NCBI RefSeq assembly: GCF_009711085.1 | Contig: NZ_WMKA01000010.1 | Coordinates: forward strand, 43,988 to 107,987 | Direction of reading: 5' to 3' | From: Cellulosimicrobium composti | GTDB taxonomy: Bacteria; Actinomycetota; Actinomycetes; Actinomycetales; Cellulomonadaceae | DNA length: 64,000 nucleotides | Part shown: one piece after another, positions 15,376 through 22,514 of the stretch | How positions within the stretch are numbered: the first letter of the stretch is position 1 | Layout of the letters: each line of letters begins with the position of its first letter | Made by a program: the position numbers and the translations under genes | The notes under the pieces: model-generated | Seen by the model: only the letters and a program-made list of their open reading frames with translations | Told to the model about the DNA's origin: nothing | Databases searched by the model: none

Positions 15376-18300
15376 TCACCCGCAGGTGCGGTCGTCCCAG
15401 GCGGCGACGACCGTCCCGGTGCCGTCGGTGCCCGTGCGCGCGGCGTCGACCGTCGCCTCGCCCGCCGCGACGCTGGCGGACCGGACGGCGAACGACTGGT
15501 ACGCCGAGCCGCCCGGCTGCACGCCGGTGTAGTCGCGCGTGCCGAACGGGGTGACGACGCGGACGTCGACGGGGGCGTCGTCGTCGTTGGTCGCCGCGAC
15601 CGCGACGTACGCCTTGCCCGCCAGGCAGCGCACCTCGGCGCGCGCCGTGACGGCCGGACCGGCCGGGGCGGTGACGACGGTCGTGGCGACGGCCGTCGTC
15701 GGGCGGGCGGCCGTGTTGGTGAGCGCGCCCTCGAGGCGGGTGCGCAGCGCCGTCCCGGCGGCGACGTCGCCGGGCACGGCGACCTGCGCCGTCACGGTGA
15801 CGACCGTCCCGGCGGGGGTCGAGGCCGGCAGGACGACGCGGTAGGCGCCGTCCGTCCCGAGCCGGACCGTGCCCGTGCTCGCGACGGGTGCCGCGGCGAG
15901 GGTCGTGCCCGCGGGCGGCACGAGTGCGAGGACGACGTCGCGCGCTGCCTCCGCCCCGACGGTCGCGGTCGCGGTCACGGCGACCGTCCCGCCCGGTGCG
16001 ACCTCGCCGCCCGCGGCGACCGCGAGCCCGAGCGTGCTGTTCCGCACGGTCGAGACCGTCGCGAGCGCCGAGCCCGGGTCCCACACGCCGAACCCGTCGA
16101 GGAACGTACGCGCGAACTCGACGTGCCCCTGGGCGTTCGGGTGGATCGCGTCGTTGAGCTGCGACGTCGGCACCTCGCCCTGGTCCTCGACGAGCCAGTC
16201 GGCGTAGTTGTCCACGACGAACACCCGCTGGGCTGCCGCGACGTCGCGCACCGCCTGGACGTACTCGGGGTACCACGCGCGCGACACCACCGGCTGCGAC
16301 GTCGCGAGGACAGGGACCCCGCCGTCGGCGCGGACCCGCTCCACGAGCGTCGTGAGGTTCTGCCGGAACGCGGGGAGCCCGGCGGCCCCGGCCGGCGAGT
16401 CGTTCATCCCGATCATGATCGTGACGACGGCGGCGTCGTGCCGGCCGATGCGGCCCTCGTAGTCGGCGACGAGGTCCGCGACCTTCGCCCCGGACGTGGC
16501 CGTGGTGATGAGGTAGTCGTGGCGGTAGTTGCGCTCCCAGCGCACGCGCTCCTCCACGTGCTGCGTCCACGAGCGCCACCCGTTCGTGTGCAGGGCGCCG
16601 TGCGTGATCGAGTCGCCCGCGAACAGCCACGGGCGCGACGCGTCGCGGTCCCCGCGCGAGAGCACGCCGCGCACCGCGGCGTAGTCGGGCAGCACGACGG
16701 CGTTCGGGTCGAGGTTGAGCCGCAGCGGGGTGAGCCGCTCGCGCATGGCCCAGGTCCGCGTGATCGTGCCGGTGAACCGGTCGGAGACGCCGGCGGCCGT
16801 GCGCGTCCCCGCGACGGTGAGCGCGTCGGGCGCGACGTCCGCGACGAATGCGCGGCCGGGCGCGACGACGACGGGCGAGCCGTCGACGTACGTCGTGACG
16901 ACCCCCTGCCCGACGGCGACCGCGACGACGTGCTGCTGGCCGTCGTCGAACCGCGTGGTCGTCCTGGTGCGCACGAGGTCGGTGCCGCCGCGCGTGACGG
17001 CGTACTCGAGGCGGCCGTCGCGCAGCGCGACGGTGAGCGCCGTCGGGCTCGCCGCGGGGGCCGAGGTGTCGGACATCGACAGGAGCGTGCCGCCGTTGCC
17101 GGGCTGGGCCGCGAACCGGACGAGGAGCGTGCCCTCGTCGAGACCGCGCAGGGTCGCGAGGTCGGCGGAGCGGTCCACGACGCGCGTCCCGTCGAACGAC
17201 GACGGCACGTGCGTGAAGCCCCACGCCTGGGTCGCGGTGCCGAGCGGCGTGGTCGCCTGCTGGATCTGGCCGGTCGTGGGCAGCCGGAGCGCGCCGACGC
17301 CCGTCGAGCCGTCCCACGCCCCGAGGTCCTCGAGGAAGGTCTGCGCGAACGCGAGGTGCCCCTGCGGGCCGGGGTGGATGTCGTCGGACCACAGGGTGCT
17401 CGGCGGGTTGCCGTCGTGCTCGAGCATCCAGCGCGCGTAGTTGTCGACGAGCACGGTGTCCTGGGCGGCCGCGACCTCGCGGACCACCTGGACGTACTGC
17501 GGGTAGGTGGCGCGGTTCGTGCCGGCGCCGCCGCCCCGGACGGGCTGCGACGTCGCGAGCACGGGCACGGCGCCGAGCGCGCGCGTACGCTCGACGATCT
17601 CGGTCACCTGGGCGCGGAAGGTCTCGAGCCCGGCCGCCCCGCCGAGCAGGACGACGTCGTTCATGCCGACCATCGTCACGACGACCGTCGGGTCGTGGGT
17701 CGCGACGCGCTCGTCCCACGTGGCGAGGATCCCGGCGGCGGTGTCGCCCGAGATCGCGGTGTTGACGGTCTGGTCGCCGAAGCGGCGCAGCTCCCAGCGC
17801 ACGCGCTCCTCGACCTGCTGGCTCCACGAGCGGTAACCGCGCGTGTGCGCAGCGCCGTGCGTGATGGAGTCGCCCGTGAAGACCCACGTCTCGCGGGCCT
17901 GCGCCGCGGGGACGTCGAGGCGCGCGCGGACGTCCGTCGCGTCGGCGCGCACGGTGGGCACGCGCATGACCGACGCGCTCGCGAGGTCGGTCAGGCCGAG
18001 CACGCGGTCGTGCACGGTGACGCGGTCGATCGTGCCCGTGAGCGCGGCGGTCGTGCCCGCCGACGTGGCGCGGGCGCCGAACGTCACCGCGGTGGGGTCG
18101 GGGACGGTCGCGAGGAACGCGTCGGACGTGGTGAGCAGCGCCGGGAAGCCGTCGAACGAGACCTGCGTGAACCCGGCGGAGACGCCGACGGACACGGTGT
18201 GCGGGACGCCGTCCGTCGCGGGCACCGGGGCCCGCACGTCGGCGCGCACCTGCCCGTCCACGACGACCGTCCACGTCACGGCGCCGTCGGCGACGCCGAG

Positions 18301-18639
18301 CGCTGCCCACGTGTCGTCGGTCGTCGCGTCGCTCAGGGAGAACAGGGTCTGCGCGGCCGGGGACGACGTCGCGAACCGCACGCTCAGCGCACCCTCCGTG
18401 ACGTCGTCGAGGTAGCCGACGTCGGTGTTGCGGGGGTAGCCGGCGGTGCCGTCGAACTCGCGGTCGGCGCCGAGGAGGGAGTAGCCGTACAGCTGTCGGG
18501 GCGCGGGCTGGGGGTCGAACGCCGCGGTCGCGACACCGCTCGGGGCGGTGGGCAGGCCCGAGGCTGCGGTGGGGACGAGGGCTCCGGCCGCCACCAGGCT
18601 CAGGCCGACGGCGAGGGACAGGACGGGACGTCTACGCAT
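15376..18639 (-). CDS. Secreted protein with two LamG-SGNH/GDSL hydrolase units
   Basis: 1087 residues with a signal peptide (MRRRPVLSLAVGLSLVAAGA, cleavage near 28-30). Order: LamG-like domain ~50-235; SGNH hydrolase ~250-430 with GDSITHGAAH, MVGMND and SDDIHPGPQGH; second LamG-like ~435-650; second SGNH ~670-845 with GDSITHGALH, MIGMND and NDAIHPNAQGH; an Ig/CARDB-like beta domain ~860-1000; a terminal Cys-flanked domain shared with the hydrolase at 20467. Both SGNH copies keep Ser, Gly, Asn and Asp-x-x-His. Likely an extracellular carbohydrate or sialic-acid O-acyl esterase; substrate unproven. The ATG at 18639 has AAGGAG seven bases upstream. Confidence 0.88.
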   Translation of the reverse strand: MRRRPVLSLAVGLSLVAAGALVPTAASGLPTAPSGVATAAFDPQPAPRQLYGYSLLGADREFDGTAGYPRNTDVGYLDDVTEGALSVRFATSSPAAQTLFSLSDATTDDTWAALGVADGAVTWTVVVDGQVRADVRAPVPATDGVPHTVSVGVSAGFTQVSFDGFPALLTTSDAFLATVPDPTAVTFGARATSAGTTAALTGTIDRVTVHDRVLGLTDLASASVMRVPTVRADATDVRARLDVPAAQARETWVFTGDSITHGAAHTRGYRSWSQQVEERVRWELRRFGDQTVNTAISGDTAAGILATWDERVATHDPTVVVTMVGMNDVVLLGGAAGLETFRAQVTEIVERTRALGAVPVLATSQPVRGGGAGTNRATYPQYVQVVREVAAAQDTVLVDNYARWMLEHDGNPPSTLWSDDIHPGPQGHLAFAQTFLEDLGAWDGSTGVGALRLPTTGQIQQATTPLGTATQAWGFTHVPSSFDGTRVVDRSADLATLRGLDEGTLLVRFAAQPGNGGTLLSMSDTSAPAASPTALTVALRDGRLEYAVTRGGTDLVRTRTTTRFDDGQQHVVAVAVGQGVVTTYVDGSPVVVAPGRAFVADVAPDALTVAGTRTAAGVSDRFTGTITRTWAMRERLTPLRLNLDPNAVVLPDYAAVRGVLSRGDRDASRPWLFAGDSITHGALHTNGWRSWTQHVEERVRWERNYRHDYLITTATSGAKVADLVADYEGRIGRHDAAVVTIMIGMNDSPAGAAGLPAFRQNLTTLVERVRADGGVPVLATSQPVVSRAWYPEYVQAVRDVAAAQRVFVVDNYADWLVEDQGEVPTSQLNDAIHPNAQGHVEFARTFLDGFGVWDPGSALATVSTVRNSTLGLAVAAGGEVAPGGTVAVTATATVGAEAARDVVLALVPPAGTTLAAAPVASTGTVRLGTDGAYRVVLPASTPAGTVVTVTAQVAVPGDVAAGTALRTRLEGALTNTAARPTTAVATTVVTAPAGPAVTARAEVRCLAGKAYVAVAATNDDDAPVDVRVVTPFGTRDYTGVQPGGSAYQSFAVRSASVAAGEATVDAARTGTDGTGTVVAAWDDRTCG

Positions 18640-18729
18640 CTGCGCTCCTTCACGCACGGACGGGTCTCGGCACGTGCCGCTCCTCGGCCGGGCACGACGT
18701 CGTGCGGGGAACGGATGTGCTGAGGCCGG

Positions 18730-18764
18730 ACGCTAGCAAGACATCAGACATCTGACAACAGATG
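18730..18764 (-). promoter_or_regulatory. Promoter and operator of the SGNH gene
   Basis: On the minus strand TTGTCA (18753-18758), a 17-base spacer and TAGCGT (18730-18735) form a good promoter. The palindrome CATCTG-ACAA-CAGATG (18749-18764) covers the -35, and a further CAGACATCTG-like half-site lies in the spacer, as expected for a GntR-type repressor. The leader to the ATG is about 80 bases. The rest of the 18640-18860 gap shows nothing else. Confidence 0.55.
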
Positions 18765-18860
18765 CTTAGGCGGGCCGGCGCGCAGGTCGCAGCGTGCACG
18801 CCGCGCGACGCGCGGGCGCAGGGATGTGTCAGGAGAGGGTGCGAGCTCCGGTGCGGGGGC

Positions 18861-19121
18861 TCAGACGCGGGACGCGGTGATGTCCCCGACCACGCGGACC
18901 TCCACGTCGACGCCGTCGACGGTGTCCGGGACCTCGACGTCGTCGGACGTCACGTTGACGCGCAGGAGCCAGTCGTCGACGGTGCGCTGCGGCCGGTCGC
19001 CGCGCTGGGGCGCACCGGCCATGTGGGCGCGCGCGATCCCGACGCCGGTCACGCCGTCGAGGCCCGCGAGCTCGTCGCGGAGCGCGGCCTTGGCCTCACG
19101 CGCTCGTTCGAGGGTCGCCAC
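18861..19121 (-). CDS. Small protein resembling the N-terminal domain of the adjacent protease
   Basis: 86 residues from the GTG at 19121, chosen because GGGAGG is eight bases upstream; a GTG at 19130 is too close to that site. Sequence features are an AREAKAALRDELAGLDGVTG helix, VGIARAHM, and two strands, WLLRVNVTSDD and VDVEVRVVGDIT. The same pattern (AREIKSQLADYARELAERSG, then AIAVRYRL, then TVDVRRTGRI) opens the protease encoded just upstream on the same strand. No catalytic residues and no signal peptide. It may be a separate copy of the protease N-terminal domain. Function unknown. Confidence 0.6.
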   Translation of the reverse strand: MATLERAREAKAALRDELAGLDGVTGVGIARAHMAGAPQRGDRPQRTVDDWLLRVNVTSDDVEVPDTVDGVDVEVRVVGDITASRV

Positions 19122-19151
19122 GGCAACCACCTCCCGACACCCATTGTGCGC

Positions 19152-19193
19152 CTGCCGCGCCCGATGCGGCAGGGCCGAGGGTCCCGACCCTCG
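19152..19193 (-). terminator. Two adjacent hairpins after the small gene's start region
   Basis: CTGCCGC (19152-19158) pairs with GCGGCAG (19166-19172), and CGAGGGTC (19176-19183) with GACCCTCG (19186-19193). They lie immediately downstream of the protease stop (19201) and before the small gene, so they may terminate or attenuate protease mRNA. Confidence 0.4.
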
Positions 19194-19200
19194 CGGCAGC

Positions 19201-20271
19201 TCAGTCGAGCAGGGTCGCGCCGAGGCGCTCGAGCACGGTCCCGACCGGGTTGCAGTACGTCAGCCCCGTGCCGTTCGCGCCGCCCGTCTCCGAGCCCGCG
19301 AACAGCAGGCCGATCGCGACGCCGTCCTCGCGGTACACGAGCGACCCCGAGTCCCCGCCGCGCGAGAACGGCCCGTCCCCCGTGGACTCGACCTCGATCT
19401 GGTCGTCGAAGCGCAGCGCGCCCAGGCCGCCGCCGTACCCGACGACGACGTCGTCGAGCTCGATCGCCGTCACGCGGCCCGCCGTGACCCCCGTGGTGCG
19501 CCCGGACTTGCCGACCGCCTCGGCGCCCAGCGCCGCGGCCGTGCGCGTGACGCGCCCGACGGGGTACTCGAGGTCCACGTCCGGGTCGTCGAGCAGCGCG
19601 ACGGCCGCGTCCACGGTCTGCGTGACACCCGCCTCCAGCGGCACGAGCGCGGCGAGCGTCCCGACGCGGTCGTCGGGCGCGCCGCCGCCGTCGGCGGGGC
19701 CGGGCTGCACGACGACGTCGCCCACCCGGGCGGACGTCGACCCGGCGAGCACGTGCCAGTTGGACAGCGCGTAGACCGACGCCGCGTCCGCGCCGGCGAC
19801 CGGGGGCTGCGCGACGCGCACGAACGCCCCGAGCGTCCCCGCCGTGACGTCGACGTGCGCGACCGAGACTCCCGGCCGCAGCGGCCGCACACGTCCCGTC
19901 TCACCGGTGGCGTACGCGGTGACGACCGGCGGGCGCACCCCCGGCCGGTCCGTGCCCACGCCCCCCGGCCCCGGGTCCGCGGCGAGCGGCCGGATCCGGC
20001 CCGTGCGGCGCACGTCGACCGTGTCCCCCGCCTCCGACGCGACCTTGCGCGCGATGCTGCGGGCCGCCGGCACCCCGAGCCGGTACCGGACCGCGATCGC
20101 GTACCCGCCGTCGTCGCGCGGGGCGAGGCCGATCGCGAGCGTCGGGGCGCGCACCGCCTCGGCGAGGTCGGGCACGTCGTGCGCCTCGATCGCGACGCCC
20201 GAGCGCTCCGCGAGCTCGCGCGCGTAGTCCGCGAGCTGCGACTTGATCTCCCGCGCCTTCTGCTGGTCCAT
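19201..20271 (-). CDS. Trypsin-like serine protease (Nal1-like), cytosolic
   Basis: 356 residues without a signal peptide or membrane segment. Residues 1-95 form an N-terminal helix-strand domain; the rest is a chymotrypsin fold. Catalytic residues are visible: His in YALSNWHVLAG, Asp in TVDAAVALLDDPDV, and Ser in FSRGGDSGSLVYRE. VGKSGRTTGVTAG is typical of the plant Nal1-like bacterial proteases. The ATG at 20271 follows a GAGGGGACGG site. The intracellular location is unusual for trypsin-like enzymes and argues against a digestive role. It is probably transcribed with the small gene at 18861. Substrate unknown. Confidence 0.8.
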   Translation of the reverse strand: MDQQKAREIKSQLADYARELAERSGVAIEAHDVPDLAEAVRAPTLAIGLAPRDDGGYAIAVRYRLGVPAARSIARKVASEAGDTVDVRRTGRIRPLAADPGPGGVGTDRPGVRPPVVTAYATGETGRVRPLRPGVSVAHVDVTAGTLGAFVRVAQPPVAGADAASVYALSNWHVLAGSTSARVGDVVVQPGPADGGGAPDDRVGTLAALVPLEAGVTQTVDAAVALLDDPDVDLEYPVGRVTRTAAALGAEAVGKSGRTTGVTAGRVTAIELDDVVVGYGGGLGALRFDDQIEVESTGDGPFSRGGDSGSLVYREDGVAIGLLFAGSETGGANGTGLTYCNPVGTVLERLGATLLD

Positions 20272-20427
20272 CGGTGCACCGTCCCCTCGCCCGACGGACG
20301 GCTGCCCGCCGTCCGCGTCCTGCCGAGCGAGTCTGACGGCAGCCGCCCACACGCGCACCGCGACGCGCCGTCCTCCGGCGACCGGGCCCGAGCGCGTCGT
20401 ACGACTCCCCGGCGACCCGCGCGACGA

Positions 20428-20457
20428 CCCGCGCGCGGCGGCGTCGCCGCGCGCGGG
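20428..20457 (-). terminator. Terminator hairpin of the secreted alpha/beta hydrolase gene
   Basis: A 13-bp perfect stem, CCCGCGCGCGGCG with its complement, around a GCGT loop ten bases past the hydrolase stop on the minus strand. The remainder of the 20272-20466 gap holds nothing I recognise. Confidence 0.7.
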
Positions 20458-20466
20458 CCGGTCGGC

Positions 20467-22392
20467 TCAGGAGCAGTCCACCGTCTCGTACGCCACGTCG
20501 ACGGCGGCCGTGCGCCCGCCTGCGGACGCCGACACCCGGGCGCTGCCCGCGTCGAGCGTCGCCGACCGCGACGAGAACGACTGGTAGGCGGACGCACCCG
20601 GCCGCACGCCCTCGACGGTCCGCTCCCCGAACGGCGTGCTCAGCGTGACGTCCACCCGCACCGTGTCCTCGTTCGTCGCCCGGACCGCGACGTAGGCGGT
20701 CCCGGCGAGGCAGCGCGCGACGACCTGCGTGGCGAGGTCGACGTCGTCGCCGCCCGCGGTGTACGCGATGATCCCGCGCACGGCCTCGGTGGCGCGGACG
20801 ACGGTGGCGGACGCGCCCGCGTCGTCGACCTGCTCCCGCCCGAGGTCCTGCGCCTGCACGACCCGGGCGTCCGCGGTCGCCCAGTCGCCGCGGTCCGCGG
20901 CCTCGAGCGCCTGCAGCACGAGGTCCTGGATCTCCGCGCCGACGGCGCCGTCGACGGTCCCGGCGGCGACGCGCTCGGCCACCAGGTCGGCGACGTCCGT
21001 GTACCACGACGGGTCGGCGGCGGGCTCGGGGATCACGAGCCCGACCTCGACCGCGGCCCGCGTCGCGGCGACGACCGCGTCCCGGTACGCCTCGGCGTCG
21101 GGGTACCACGCGGCGAGCGTCGCGTCGTCGACCGGCGTGGACCCGCCGTCGAGGAAGCAGAAGCCGGGGCCCGCGTTGGCGCCGGAGTTGATCCGCGTCG
21201 GCACGTCCTGCTGGGCGAGCCGGATCCCGCCCTGGCCGAGGCCGCGCTCGTCGCGCACGACCGTGCGGGGGTTGTCGGTGAGCTCGATCGGCGCGGCCGA
21301 CGGGGGCGCGGTGCCGTCCGCCACCCACGCGGCGACGTGGTCGTAGACCGCCCCCTGGACCATGTGCTGCGGCACGCGGGACCCCGACGGCTGCTCGCAC
21401 GTCTGCGGCGTGCCCGGGTAGCCGCCCGGCGCGCTGCCGACGTCGCGCAGGCGCAGGCGCCCGTAGTCGGTGATGAGCTTCCAGTCGCCGTGCGACGCGC
21501 CCGCGACCTCCCAGGTCCGCAGGAGCTCCGAGTCCGGCTGGCGCTGCGCGGCGCCGAGCAGGTCGATCGCGACGTCGGTCTCGCTGTTGATCTTGAAGAC
21601 CGGGGTGTCGATGTCGTCGCGGACCAGACCGCCACCGCCGTGCAGCACGACCGCGTCGACCACGCCGGCGAGCGGGTCGACCGAGTTCACGTACGACCAC
21701 AGCCGGCCGGCGGACTGCGAGTGCCCGGTGGCCACGACGCGCTCGGCGTCGAGCGGGCCGAGCGGCGCGACGCCCACGGGGTCGCGCACCGCGGCGACCG
21801 CCTGGCTGAACACGTCCCAGGACAGCGTGTCGTCGGTGACGGCGCCGCCGTCGGTGAGGTCGAGCGTGCCGTAGCGGTCGGGGCTCCACGCGCGCAGGCC
21901 CGTCGCGGAGTGGACGCCGGCGACCTGGGCCGAGACGCCGACCCACGCGTAGCCGCCGCGCACGAGGTGCTCGTGCGTCTGGAACCAGTCGACCTCCTGG
22001 TCCCACTGGTTCGAGACGTTGTACCACTCGGCGATCACGGTCCCGTTGAACGCGGCGGGGTCCACGGGTCGGCGCACAACGATGCGCGTGCGGTAGTCGT
22101 GACCGGTGCTGAGCACCGTCGCGTCGGTTACGCCGTCGGCCTGGTAGCGCGTCGCCTGGCCCTCGACGAAGAACTCCTCCTCGACGTAGCCGCGCGACGT
22201 CAGGTCGTAGTCCGTCGCGAGGAACGGGTAGCCGTGCGCGGGGTCGCCGAGCGGCGAGGTCACGGGGACCGGGCCGGTCACCGTGGGGTCGGGCACCGCC
22301 GCGTGCGCGGGCGCGACGGTGGTGGCGCCGGCCAGGAGCAGCGCTCCGGTCACGGCGAGGGCGAGCGGGCGTCGGACGGGGGGTGCGGGCAT
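20467..22392 (-). CDS. Secreted alpha/beta-hydrolase domain protein
   Basis: 641 residues. The signal peptide ends in VAPAHA at residue 31. The body matches the large alpha/beta-hydrolase-domain family of secreted actinobacterial proteins: FNGTVIAEWYNVSNQ, GYAWVGVSAQ, nucleophile elbow VVATGHSQSAGRL near residue 225, TPVFKINSETDV and VAGASHGDWKL, with a late His. The last ~85 residues (ARCLAGTAYVAVRATN through YETVDCS) are a Cys-flanked domain also found at the end of the SGNH protein. The ATG at 22392 has AAGGAG at good spacing. Likely an extracellular esterase; substrate unknown. Confidence 0.82.
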   Translation of the reverse strand: MPAPPVRRPLALAVTGALLLAGATTVAPAHAAVPDPTVTGPVPVTSPLGDPAHGYPFLATDYDLTSRGYVEEEFFVEGQATRYQADGVTDATVLSTGHDYRTRIVVRRPVDPAAFNGTVIAEWYNVSNQWDQEVDWFQTHEHLVRGGYAWVGVSAQVAGVHSATGLRAWSPDRYGTLDLTDGGAVTDDTLSWDVFSQAVAAVRDPVGVAPLGPLDAERVVATGHSQSAGRLWSYVNSVDPLAGVVDAVVLHGGGGLVRDDIDTPVFKINSETDVAIDLLGAAQRQPDSELLRTWEVAGASHGDWKLITDYGRLRLRDVGSAPGGYPGTPQTCEQPSGSRVPQHMVQGAVYDHVAAWVADGTAPPSAAPIELTDNPRTVVRDERGLGQGGIRLAQQDVPTRINSGANAGPGFCFLDGGSTPVDDATLAAWYPDAEAYRDAVVAATRAAVEVGLVIPEPAADPSWYTDVADLVAERVAAGTVDGAVGAEIQDLVLQALEAADRGDWATADARVVQAQDLGREQVDDAGASATVVRATEAVRGIIAYTAGGDDVDLATQVVARCLAGTAYVAVRATNEDTVRVDVTLSTPFGERTVEGVRPGASAYQSFSSRSATLDAGSARVSASAGGRTAAVDVAYETVDCS

Positions 22393-22514
22393 GACATCTC
22401 CTTCGTCGGACCCGACCTCGTCGTCGGGCTCGCCCAGCAGACTACGGTCGCGACCGGGCTTTCGTCGACAGGCGTCCAGGTTGTGTCGCCGGACCGACAG
22501 AAGCCGCCGAGACC

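Noticed and set aside
15262..18723. A ~1150-codon plus-strand frame opposite the SGNH gene
   Set aside because: Low-complexity Arg/Asp/Val composition, no start signal, antisense to a gene with signal peptide and active sites.
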